NCBI GenBank assembly: GCA_040954595.2
Contig: CM082577.2
Coordinates: forward strand, 7,068,001 to 7,132,000
DNA from: Balanoglossus misakiensis
Lineage: Eukaryota > Hemichordata
Direction of reading: 5' to 3'
DNA length: 64,000 nt
The stretch's first letter is position 1. Every line of letters begins with the position of its first letter. Both the position numbers and the translations under genes were made by a program. Of this stretch, positions 37,301 to 50,100 are shown one piece after another. The notes beneath the pieces are model-generated. The model had not been told where the DNA came from, made no database searches, and saw only the letters and a list, made by a program, of their open reading frames with translations.

Positions 37301-37654
37301 CAAACTTCGGTGATGCGAACATGTTCTGCGAAAAAGCAGAAGCAGCATGCAACTGGAATGCTAAGACAGGTGTATGTGTCCTAAAACATTTCAAATGTGA
37401 ACCAGTTCTGAGGAAACCATCCTCAGTTTTTTTCTGTCACTATTCCCTTGCCAAGCCTTCCTGAAATGAATTATTCACTTGAGTGGTATTACTTGAAGCG
37501 GGATGGTGGATTATAGATAAAATAACTACCGAGGCTGGATTGAGCGTTACATATATTTGCACTTATGAAACCAACATTACTTACCTGATGTAACAATCAT
37601 TTTAGTAACCTTGTCCAGAAAGCTCAAAAAATGTTCCAGTGTGCACATGTGACA

Positions 37655-37688
37655 ATCTCTCTCTCCCCCCCCCTCTCTCTCAATATAT
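37655..37688 (+). repeat. CT/poly-C microsatellite
   Basis: CT units, nine or ten C, then CT units, running into a short AT repeat. Confidence 0.7.
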
Positions 37689-40178
37689 ATGCATGGCACG
37701 TCCATGAATAGACCTTGTAGAATACATCCATCTTGTGCACACCATTAATGCAAAAGTAATAAAAATACTCGGTTGTACTACAGCCCACAATAGATGAAAT
37801 TTGTTGAAACGCGTAGTTAATTTCCAGGCTTGTCTGATGAAAGGGAACAGAGAACAAGACCCCTGTTCACCCAGATTTAATCCACTGCACTGGCATTTAT
37901 TTCTTGTGATTCGCAACCATGTTGTCAGATTGCGTATCACGAGTGGCTGCCAAGCTGACTATTATTATTACTGACCTTTACACATTTCACTTCACTCTTC
38001 TGCTGAAATAAGAGCGAGGAACTGGGCTCTGATTGCCAGAGAACATTCTCAATCCTTTTGCCGTATTTTGGCGCGAAGTGTTGTGTGTTTCTATAATTAA
38101 AAACTCTGTGCGTGTAAGGGCAATTTGCCCGTAAACGACCACACTTCCTGGATCACAGTAGGAACGGAAAGTGTTCGGCTCTGTTGGGCGGGAAAGTCAC
38201 ACACACACTGCGACTCTCTGATTAATTGCTGGCTTTTTAAACGAACACTACGACAACGCGCTAAGCTGGGGCAGTGAAGCACAGGAAATTGCCCATGTTT
38301 TCCACCCGCTGTACATTTGTACACAACCCTCTGTACACACAGAATTATCACCATGGCTGGCCAGAGCTATTCCCAAGCTGTTTCCCCTTATGTATCAGCT
38401 AATTCTGAAGATAAAGCATCGGGCACATGTTACCGGCATTGCGAGGCCGACAGCGTAAACGACATGATCAATTGTCGCCACCCCGAGATTCAGGCTTGAC
38501 TAAACAAAAGTAACGACGGAATTGCTAAGTCCCGCCCTCGCCAGGGAATTGGCGTTCCGGGTAAAATCGATGCCGTTCTCCAATCTATGCAACTCGTGAC
38601 CGAAGGCATCATGTGTTACGAACCCTGCAGAATAGTCAGACGTCGTGATGTGCATTCCTAACGGATCCATCCATTGACGCCTGCCTTGCTTACCATGATG
38701 GGTGTCGAACAGTTTTTTGATGGTCATCTCTAAGTCAAGTGATGATACGTTGATTATAGATTTATACACTAAGCATGCACGAGGTTGCGTTTTCAAGACG
38801 ATTTAACATAAACCGCTTGTCTTTCCGCGATCTTAATAGAGTAGTATATGTCACCTATGACCCCAGATACATAATGTCATCACTAGTGAAGTTTCAACAC
38901 CCATGTAATGTACACACAATTTAAAACGTCAACACTTCGGCTTGTTTCCAGTATCAATAAAGCAATCGGGCAAACATCTAGAAACGTGTAATTCGCAAGC
39001 AATTGTATACAATCACGCTTTTGGTAATAAAGCTATTTCAAGGCGCCACGTGATTGAGGCGGTTGGACTTCTTCATCTGACTATAAGTTCTGGGAACCCT
39101 AGTCAGCGTACAAACAAAGATAAAAAACCTGTGTAGTCTAAAATAATTGTTTGGCGTTTGTACCCCCTGTCAGCATTGGTTAAAAATATATCATGGTAAA
39201 TTACACTGCATGTGTCATAAGAACGGATTTTCGCAAGAAAAAGCAGAATCTTAATAACATGAGGATTCTGTAACATTCTTATGCAAATTTCGCATGAGTG
39301 CGATCTTTGCTATTCCAAGTGTGATATTGAGTTGTGTATATGTATACTTAGTAGTTCAAAATCAGATTATATAAATTCCTGAAGTAAAGCTAGCCATAAA
39401 ATGACAGCGCATTTCTCTGACTTTTCCTAACGAGTTAAAAAAACGTCGTTATATAGTAGTATTCTAAGTGGCCAAGCTCCATCACATTTAAACTCTGCAG
39501 AACGACATAACAATGTTTTTTCAACCTCTGCACCAAGCGTGGCCACTTCAATATGTGAAAAGCATTGCCTGTCAGGACTAGAGATGGTAATTCCATTATT
39601 AGATTTCAGATCTGCCACATCGCGAACCAACAAGGAGTTGGGTGATTACACTTCTTGCGAGGTGGTCGTGACCCGCCCTCCTCCAGATTCCCGGATAATG
39701 AAGAAATGGGTAGATGAAATAAGAAGTCCCCAGCTTTTATGACCCTTTTTATAGCTAATACAGAAATTGAATTTGTTTCCACGCAACCGAATATTGACGA
39801 ATGTAGCTTTTGTTAAAGTGAATCAAAAGAGATATTAAGTGCATGCACTTTTATTTCCGTCATGTCGAGGAACGGTTGGGAAAAACATCTTTAACTTGAC
39901 GTGCGTCGTCCTGCCCAGGCTGTCGGAGTGTTAACAAGTTTCCAGCGCATTGCTTAACGTGATAAGACAATGTGGCGGGCCACGACCCCAGCGAGATGGA
40001 ATTCCCTAGCTCTTTGATAAAATGCAAACATGCACGGTGCCCAGCCAGAGACTGATTGATAACAGTGTTTGCACCTTTTCCTGAATAAAACCGCCAGGAG
40101 ACCGTGATCAGGGTCTTTGTACAAGAAATGCAACCGGATCGAGTGGCAAAGGCTACCAACAAACCACTATTGTAGAGG

Positions 40179-40200
40179 GACGTTTGTCTGACGTTTGTCT
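40179..40200 (+). repeat. 11-bp perfect tandem duplication
   Basis: GACGTTTGTCT occurs twice in direct succession. Confidence 0.75.
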
Positions 40201-42432
40201 GTGGGCTGCCGTATCGGTGTTTATGATCACCAAAGTCTTATTTTTTGCGTAGGTGGCTTAGGCCTCTCAGTCTAACGTAATAACATCGCTTGAAAAACAC
40301 GTTGTTTCCTCTTGAGCATAATCTACACACAGCCCGCCATATGGTGTCTTCTGGATACAGACGAAACTGTTGATCTTCGTTTTATAATCTGTTTTGGAAA
40401 GAAGAAAAAAACATAGCTTGTTTTCAGATCCCAGTGAAAATATTATGTCACTGTCTCTGTCGTTAGAGCGGACGATATGTCATCGAGACGTGTAGACGCT
40501 ACTGGCATACTGAAGCGTTTCAACGTCGCATCGGAATGTGACCTTTAATCAATGCGTGAATCTTCTTTCATTCCACATGGGCGTTGTCCAAATGTGAGCG
40601 TGTTTTTCTCAGAAAATGGCGTAAATCCAGTAGGGATGTGCGGCTATTACTATGCTGGGGGGAATGTTCATTATAGCACGCCGACCGCTTTTGTGTAGAT
40701 CGATAAGGAAATCGATAACCGGTTTTGCACATTAAAATACTACCTGTGTACTACACATTCAATATACGGAAGAGATCACCCCCAAGGTTTTGATACTCGC
40801 GTCGATAAAGGAGTAAATGATGCTACCGGGGAGGATTGCCGACTCGTATCTTGTAGATGAATATAGTTGATATGTGATCGGCTTGTTGACATGCACGCAC
40901 ATACAGAGATACATGCACATTTGTCACACCCTGTGGACCTGAAGGCTGTTTGTGTGGGATGCATGATAGTCATTCTGTTACGCTGGTCGAACTGCCCCAT
41001 TAAATCTCATGTGATATAATTTAAAAAAAAAAAGATATCACATTATAAGGTAGCATGCAGGGACGGATAAAGTCTTCCCGGTGAACGAGTGTGCGCGCCG
41101 CTAGACAAATTTTATGCGGAGAACGTCAAAAAAAAAAAAATATTTTGCCTGACCTGTTTTCAGCAATGTGTTAGTATCTTTGTTTGTACAGGACACCATA
41201 TTGTCGATTGAAGGATGTGTCAGTTGCACATTAGAATACCTTCATGCGAAATTGCCTGGGCCGCATTCAATGGAAAATGTCGTTTTAAAGCGATCCCACA
41301 TTGTCGTCTGAACAAATGTGAAAAAGATGAAGGTAGAATAGAAACATACGACCGCCGCGATTGACAACCTCCGGTGTTCATAGCATAGCTTTCATTCCGA
41401 AGAAGGCAGAACACAAAACCCACCTCAAAGGAGACATGCTATACGGCTGAATACCAAAGCTTTTTTTAGGTGGATGCCGACATGTATAGGCATCCTTCAC
41501 CGACGATTCTAATAACGCGGAAAATTCCCTCCATTTTTCTTTGATGTGCACTCGTTCTCGTTTACGCGGAGAGTAGTGGTTCGTTGTAATGAGCCTCATA
41601 AGCAGGAAGGACCTTTATGCCGGGATAATCTAGTAATTAGATTTGCCTACCCCATCCAAGTGGAATGTCTTCCTCACCATCAGCATTCTTGCTCCGTGAG
41701 GCGAGGTCTTCAGCAAAGGTAAATGTACGGTTAATGTACCAACCCATATACTGCCACAGCCATGATGCTCCAGATTTAATAGCACCAGCTGCCTACATAA
41801 CACCAGCTGAAGCATTCCTCACCTTGTCTGTGTGGTATTTAAAATCAGGGCTATACATGTAAGGTTAAGGGCCAAAAAAGTATGTACAAAAAATATATTA
41901 ATGAACAGTGTACTGTATGGGAAACAACAAGGGCCATTGCTGGTGATTCGCTACCAACGCGAAGGTTTTGTTTCGAGATCTCGCCAGAATGTTAACTGCC
42001 TATAGTCACGCGAGAGCTCACAGTGTCTCATGTAGTTTGAAAAATGGTCTATTATTTGGCATTCTCAGAAACTTACAAACTGCATACAAGAACACAAGCC
42101 ACAGTTAAAGTGATAGGTATATTTTTGTATTCATGGTGAACTGCAATAGTTCAACGCATGCGTGGATTTTAGTCTAGTGAAAGACATGCATACATGGCCT
42201 GTTGGACTGATTATAGGCAATTAATTAATGGAGTGTGTGACAAAATTCCACATATCTTATTCTTAACTGCCAACCCATGATGTTGACTAAATTCTGGTTT
42301 TAGTTTGAGAATAAAAGACCGAGAACTCCGGTGTCTTTATCATTCGTCGCCATGGCAGCTTCGCAGTGAAGACTCTAAAGTACAGAACGTGTAGCATTTC
42401 TGAGTACTCAACAGAATGGCGGCCCTGCAGCG

Positions 42433-42449
42433 GTAGTAGTAGTAGTAGA
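42433..42449 (+). repeat. GTA trinucleotide microsatellite
   Basis: Five GTA units in a row. Confidence 0.7.
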
Positions 42450-42719
42450 TTGTAAGGATTCCCCAATGGTTTGCATTCTGTGGTCTCTGGGAGAAAGATT
42501 CATGGAATGAATGTATACAAATCCAAAGCTATACACACTGTAGTAGGAGATGAAATTTGTGAATTAGAAGCACAGCTACATCATGGACATAACAAAACAC
42601 CAATTTGAAAGTGAAATACGAGTATACTAATACACATCAACAAATACAATTTCACAGATATAAATACAATCAAGGACACACAACACGAATCAATACGTAA
42701 ACCTAATATCAATCGACCT

Positions 42720-42835
42720 TAAGCCTAACTTTCTGCCTACCTACTTTCCCTGACCCACCACGCTTACCTGGCACCCACCTGCCAACCTACAATGTACCTA
42801 CCTCACCTAGTACCTACCTACCTACTTACCTTCAT
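42720..42835 (+). repeat. CTAC-rich low-complexity region
   Basis: A degenerate tetranucleotide region with many CCTAC units (CTACCTACCTACTTACC near its end). Confidence 0.6.
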
Positions 42836-45800
42836 GAAATGGAATTGGCTTCCTGTGCAATTAATCGCGGAGAGAAATCTGCGCAAGGGCTCTGGTAATA
42901 AGATAATGACAGACCCTGGCAGGAACACATCCCCCTTAATTCATGGTGACACACGTCAGCAAATCAAGACCCCTATCTAATTAGAAATGTGATCTTTCAT
43001 GGGAATCCAATTTAGCATTGCAAACATTTCAATATTTGCTGTGGAGAAGGCATGTTTGCTATTAATCCCAAGAATGGGTGGATTAGATTGCATTCTTCCA
43101 GAGCATTGGAATTTCCTGGTCCAGATCATGGTGGCAAGGGCGTACTGGAAAACGACGATGATCACGTAGATATGCCGTAAGATGCCTCGGTAGGGTTTCC
43201 AAGAAAAATGAAACTTCCGTCCCCTGTTGACGCCATCTCATGCATCTGACACAGTACAAATCACCACCATTGAATGATGAAGTCTTTATAGTGATCCCAA
43301 ACCAATTAAATATTCATTTTGTATAGGTGGTAGCTTAAGTAGGGTTAACGAACGGATAACTACTAACGACGTCTTAAAGAGGAGTATGTTGAGAAAGATT
43401 TTTACGACCAGTTCATGAATGTTCCTGTTCACCGCTGTAGTACATGTATAGGAAGCCAAAGCTTATTCTAACACATGACATATTGTGTGAGGAAAGACTT
43501 CAGTTTGTTTTGTATAGATTTTACGGAAGGTTTCATAACTTCCGCTATTTGCTACTTTAAGGGACCACTATGTTTTTGAAACTATCGCTTCATGTCAGGA
43601 ACTCTCCAGTAGGATTCTTCTTCCCAGAACTCATATGTCCTTACTCGGCACACAGTAGAGTAGGTACTCGGGTTTTCTCTTCCAAGACAGAAGCCTTGTG
43701 GCAAAGTAGCAATCCGTCGCCGAGACAACCGAACCAGCAAATTCCTCTTGGCGTTATCTTGTTCCAGTGCCAGGCCCTTTTATCTTCAGACGGCCCCTCC
43801 ACACAGTTTCCTTGTAAATTAACAACCACTCGGGTGGGAAGGGTGCGTCTTTGAACACACGTTAGATATGTCAAGGAGATTGAAAGTGCTGCGTACTTGC
43901 ATGTGTTTGTGCGACTAAAATCAATAAGGACGGCAGTGTGAACTTTTAGTCAACGCGTTACGAGTTTTTGAAGTAGGGGTAGCTGACGATACGCGTCATC
44001 GAGATGCTACAGGAGTTCATATTAAAGAAATTGATACTTGAGAGAAGAAAAATAAGCTGCCCACGTATCCCTCAGCTTGCAGTTCTGTAAACAAGTTTGT
44101 AACTATAGTTACCCGGGCGTGGCACATGCGCGAGGTTTAATCAGAGTCGTAAACCACAGCGGTGCGTGTTGTGTTCGCCACCCGCCAAAGCGGTGATAAT
44201 GTCAAATTGATGGAATGTGTACCACAGTTCTACAGCGCCAAAGGTACGGCCACAAAATATCTCTGGTGACATGTCAAGTGTTTACACGGTATCAAACCTA
44301 AATTGAGCAAAAACAAATCGCATTACTTCCCTACTCTCGTGTGCGTCAGATGTAATGTGGGCGAGACTTCCTGTAGAATTCAAACATCAGGTAAATACCT
44401 GCATCAAGGGAAGTTACAGGGTATGGACTTTTTTTGCAATACCTGTAGAATGTTCTTTGATGTAGGCATGCTGTACGTGAGAAGGAATATTACAAAGACG
44501 ACAAACTTGAAAATATTCTTTGGTCGAAATTATCCTCCTGTAAGATGCAAAACGGTTTCGCAAGTAATTATCTTGGCGAGAGTATGATACCCCGGAGAAA
44601 ATGCAAAACGCTGGCAACAAATGTCGTCTTTATTAGCATTTGCGTGCTGCAGCACCTTTACCCTTTCGGGGAATTTGCAGGGGAACGTAATGAACGGAGG
44701 TTGCAGTTTTTCAGCGCATAATTTGATGCTCAATAAGATCTGCAATTGTGACCGCCGTATCGCGATCATTAATTTTCTGCCGCCGAGACCGTACATGATT
44801 ATTCGCCGTATGATTTGAAGAAGGAAAAAAAATCGCCGTTCAAATTTTGTCATGCGTGTGATAAAGGCGAATTCTATTCAATGCGGGCTGAGGCGAATCT
44901 AATGGATGGAATTTCCAAAGAACCATTGAAGATATGTGAGGCTTCATGTAGCACTGCGGATACCGGCTATACGTTTCGTTAAATAGCCCCGATTGAAAAG
45001 CGTCTGCCAAAAGGTTATCGACTGTACAGTTGTAGGTAACCAGATCATCATAGTCGCGCATCGTATGCTAGTACACTATTGATCATTTGACTCACATCTG
45101 CAACAGTTCTATTGTTGAAAAATGAAAATGGCCAACCGGCTAATGAATATGCATTATGATAATTATACAGATTGTTCAGGATTAGATGAATCAAATTAGA
45201 TTATTATAATTGAGGTGTTATTTGAAAAATAGCATTACTTCAGGCAAAACGTCGTCATTTTGCTGACATTTACGACAGCGCTGTATTAGTCAAAGGCAGG
45301 CGAACAAAAGGTCGGAGTTTACAGCTTCAGAGGTAGGCGAACTGTGCTCATTTTCTTGACACTTAGTTCACCTCTCTAAGCATAAAGGTCAGAGAAGATA
45401 TAACTAAAGACAAATAATGCAGCAGGGGGAATCGGTGAGCGGAGCACAGACACCGCCCGCTGCGCGATGAATGATACGTCCGTCGGTGAACGGTATAAAA
45501 GAAGACGGTAAACAGGAGTTACGAGCACACATAATCTCTAATATGGGGGAGGGAGCGCTCTTTGGGAATTCGGAGAATGTCGATCATACAGGTTCACGAT
45601 CATGGCCGCGGCAAGTGATCAGGATTCCGGGGAGCTTTACTTACATGTACCTGTATACGTCGCGCCCCAGCGGACTGATAAAGCGTTTAAGAACTGCGCA
45701 AGAGCTCCTTCGCGTACTTTTATTTGCGTCTGATTGGCATCGGCTGCTATAGACACGGCCATTTCGGTCGCCATCTACACTAGTCTGTTGTGGTTGCAAT

Positions 45801-47147
45801 CATATTCCGTGGCTTCAGCCTTGCCACTGAACATTTTCATCCACGCAAATTTATCAGTACTCGCTGTAGGGGTACCTATATAAGAAGAGTCAGCCGTGTC
45901 ATGTACAATAATATCTTTTCTGAAGAATTTCGCTTTCCATCTAATAGCTAGTTGTTCCTATCCCGAGGCAGGAAATGGAAATTCACTATACACAATGCCC
46001 CACTCATTACATCTGAGAAAACGACAATTTCATAAAATGCATTTTTTTTTCTCGTTACCCGGTAACCTTACCGTATATACCTTGTATTAGTGTGATTACT
46101 TTCCCCCCTCTGAACTCGAAGCACACATATCATGAGAAGATGCTGAGCGACAGGCCTGACACTGAAGTCTGGATAAATGTGGTCGCGCCATACCTGGATA
46201 GTTACTATGGTACCTCGCTCCCCTTACGTGGTGATCTGTACAATCGTTCCTAGAAAAGAGTTTTTAAAACCCTAGATTCTCTCTGTCAGGATATGGCATT
46301 CTGTGATGAATGCTTTGAAGATGGGCTTTGACGTTTTTGACAGAAAATACATTACTTTCGATGTTATGTCACAAGAAGTGATTGCTTAGAAGAAAAGGGA
46401 GACGTTTTATACTAATTTTAGTACAAATTTGTGTACATACTATAGCAGATGAGTTTTAGCTGCATACAACCTGTGGCCATCTTAGGCTCCTCTGTCATTC
46501 TCTGGAAACAAAACGTTTTTGCATTCACTCGTTTTCTTCTCCATCTCAGAGACCAATTAGTCGTGCCCTGAAATCAACTTAAAGTCTCATAATTTGCCAG
46601 ACGAGGTTATAAAAACGCCTTTTTGTCGGAAGGCTCCCTTGTTTGCACGGTTAAGACTACTTTGGAGTGCTACTAAGGCAGGAAATCAGACAAATTGGCG
46701 TTGACACCAGCGAGACGAGAAGTCTGCTGGCTGAACGGGCAGACACATTTCTGGATAAAAAAATTCAGAGTGGTGAACGCTTCACAACATTTTCGCGTTG
46801 CAATCACAAGGCTACAACTAGTTTGTAAATTGAAAGAGCCTCATAGCATTCTAATTCAGCCAACCGTGACCCTTTTCTCCCAGTACAAAAAAGTCTTCTG
46901 TAGCGAACAACTCGGATCAATTTGATTTATATTGCCAAAATGTTTTCCCAATGAAAGCATATCCGAATTTCAAACATGTACATTGTAAGTGAATTACAAA
47001 AGTTTTATTTGATGTATAGTCACGTATCGTATGCGTGTAATATTGTTTCAGTTTTAATCATTTTTTCTCGTTTAAAACCTTTCAATCTTCACAATCTGGA
47101 CAATTCATTTCCTCTCCGTATTCAGGGGTATTCATACTGACACTGAC

Positions 47148-47187
47148 ACTTACCCACCCACATACACACACAGGCACATACACACAA
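47148..47187 (+). repeat. CA-rich microsatellite
   Basis: ACCC units followed by interrupted CA units (CACATACACACACAGGCACA). Confidence 0.65.
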
Positions 47188-50100
47188 CTCAGTTTAAGTA
47201 CCTGAATATAAACGCGTAGTTTGAGAATGACTGCGCGCTCCCAATGGCATTGTGGAAATTGTATACACATAACCCTTCGGGCTAACGGCGACTATGAAAG
47301 GCCACCGGTGTATGTTAAAGCTTCCTGGCCGCCAAGACGCAGCGATGAATCATTCTGCCGCCTTAATTTGCCGAAAAGCCAATCTTGGAAACCTAATCCA
47401 AAAGTTTTGACAAAACATAACAACTTTAACTGATCTTTGATTACGGGAATAATTTGCTTTATGGCGAGGGGGAGGCAACTACACATGCATTTGATGGCGA
47501 TGCTTTACTAGATTTCCGTCTTGACCAACGGAGAAGCAGCTGAGCACATTTATTTTTAGATTTACAGATATTATGCAAGAAAACTGTTCCATATTCCCCC
47601 TTTTGTAACCAATAATTTCTGTTCAGTTTCTGATTTAAATCACTTGGCAAAATTAAAACCAAATTAAATATTGTTTTGCCTTTGCGCAGTTTCCTCTTTT
47701 CCTCGACTGCTTTTATTTTCCTGCCAGCAGGCATACCGATCTGTTTTGAAGACCTTTGCATAGACATTTGCTCTTTTCCCCCTTTTCAAGTGGAGCGGTG
47801 GTTCTGACCAATTCAGACGTATCAAATCCACCCAACACATGACTAGAATGCTTATTCTAGTATGGCATTGATATCACACAGTCGCTCAGCACAAACAGTT
47901 GACGTGGTTCGCGTCGAACATTCAATTTGACAGAAAATCGTGCGCGTGGCCTCTTGGGGGGTATGTGAAAATGAAATTTTATTTTGCAGTGTATATCCCT
48001 TGTAAGGGTCAATCTCATGAAAATAACCTTGTTTTTTTTATTTTACCATTTGCGGCACACAAGAATACGTATCCCTTACCCACAAATAGATAAGGGAAAA
48101 GCAGTGAGAATCAAAGTGCTTTGCTCATTAGGACATAACATTGAGAACTCACCGTCTTCTGAGCGGATAGTGCCACTGGACACTATGCCTTCGATGCAAG
48201 AACTAACTTAACATGTTATAGGCCTACAGCTGAACAGGATCACTACATATCCAAGCCTAGGAGATGTGTGGCACTTTAGATGAATTGTGGAATATTTTAG
48301 CCAAATTGGTACAAAATCCTTGCCCCACTATTTGCGAAATTGAAATAAGGACATCAGCGAACGTCACCATTCCAATCACGTGATGAAGTCATTGGTCGAT
48401 CGAGCTCGCTCGGCACTGCTGTATTGCAGCATTGCGTGAACACACGTACACATGGGCCATTAATTTCTCTCGTCGAAGTAAGTGTACCATAACTGTATAC
48501 AGATTGACTTATAGCCATTTACATGCACATTTTAAATGATTTTTCTATTGAATATTTTTTGGGAATTTATGACATGTGCATGTTAAATCCACTTAAATTT
48601 CCTCATTTGCATAACATTGAAATTGAAGTTTGTCATACTTATCAATCTAACAGATATGAAATTAATTGCCAATTTGCATGTTTAATGTTCAGATAGTACC
48701 GGTAATACTATACTTCCAGATAAGACGACTGTACTGTGGCATTTCACAATTTCTTGTAAAAACATGCTTCTTTGCATATATGAACATTTTCGATTAGCGA
48801 TATAAATCCACAATCGCCGCAAAAATATGTGTAAACTATTGATACAAATATTGATCTTTGAAAGATCTTACTATATTAGAAGACATATAGGTTATACCCG
48901 GACTAACCGATGTGCATATTTAATTCAGATTTTATTTATTACCATACGTTCATTTCTTAATTGCTGAGCCACAACCTGCTGTCACTGTAGTGGTTCTTTT
49001 GTATGCATAATAATGATTCACAACATGTAAGCCATGTGAGCACATTCAGGTCACACCTGTTTTGATTTATTTTCAAAAATTAATAAAAGCTTATAAGACC
49101 AGTCTTCTGCTACTTTTGTATGAGGCGAATCAACTGCGAATACTCAGCACCTGATGTTTCAAATAGCAAGCTGGATTTAGGACGAGTTTCCACAACTAGA
49201 ACAGCATGTTTCAGGCAAGAGATTTCCGTTGATCGATTCTTGTTGCATTGATCCTGTTCCTTTGACCTATTTCGATCATCAAACGTACACAATTTTCCGT
49301 GTGTGTGTTACTTCTTGATTTTACAAGTTAGGTCAGGGAAAGCCACAGTATTTTTTAGGAAACATACCTTGTGATTTCTGAGTGTGTCACTGCACCGGTC
49401 GTTTAGTTAGAACTGCTCCATTAATACCTTCACTGTGAACCGTGTGCAGGATGTCGATGGAGTTTCAAGACTTTATGTCAGCCAATGCATGATGTGTCTT
49501 TAAAGTACAAATGTAATGCACATATCATTTTTTACCAAACCCTAAATCGATTCTTCGAAAGGACCACTCTGATAGCAAGTGTCATCTGCCATATATCATG
49601 CTGTACATTTTGTGAAACTTTCATGAAACAGCATAAGCTTAATTATACCCCAACATTTGATTTTAAATGCAAATCCTAGAACCCCGTCAATGTTAAATTA
49701 AGTTTTGTTTTTATGAAGTGTATAAAACAAAGCAATTTGGGTTATATGATTTAGTAAAAAACCTACGAGTATGTACCAGTAGGCCCTTAAACGTATAGCA
49801 TCAGTCCTCGGTTTCATCATTAATGAACATCCCTCTGGTGAGTTTTTAAAGAAGCAGTTGTCATCAATTCAGTTTATTGTTTAAGGGTATGAGACATAAA
49901 CGTTTAGCAATGCCTTTGGGTGGCCGTTGCCAGGCGCAATGGCATATCGCCCACATGCCTGGTTTGATCAACTGAGCACTTCCATTCTCATAATATCAAA
50001 TACACATACAAATTCCGCCTGATGGCCATGCCTGTAAAAAGTGAAGGGGAAGAAGTATATAACCTTACGAGCGAAAAGGAAAAATTAACTCATGCGGCAT

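Larger units (their letters stand above)
28371..42432. other. Gene-free stretch
   Basis: Fourteen kilobases with no coding region or RNA gene that I can support. It includes short trinucleotide tracts (ACC near 33195-33212, CAC/AAC near 36626-36655), a CT/C tract at 37655-37688, an 11-bp tandem duplication at 40179-40200 and hairpins at 36453-36469 and 41009-41043. A minus-strand frame at 38500-38796 looks somewhat protein-like but matches no family I know. Confidence 0.5.

Noticed and set aside
38500-38796. 98-codon minus-strand frame with protein-like composition and possible splice signals (GTAAGC near 38690)
   Set aside because: No known domain is recognised, its length is within chance for this DNA, and splice-like motifs are common. 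It would need a homolog or transcript to be believed.
41009-41043. 9-bp inverted repeat ATGTGATAT / ATATCACAT around an A-rich loop
   Set aside because: Short arms in AT-rich DNA with no flanking duplication; consistent with chance.
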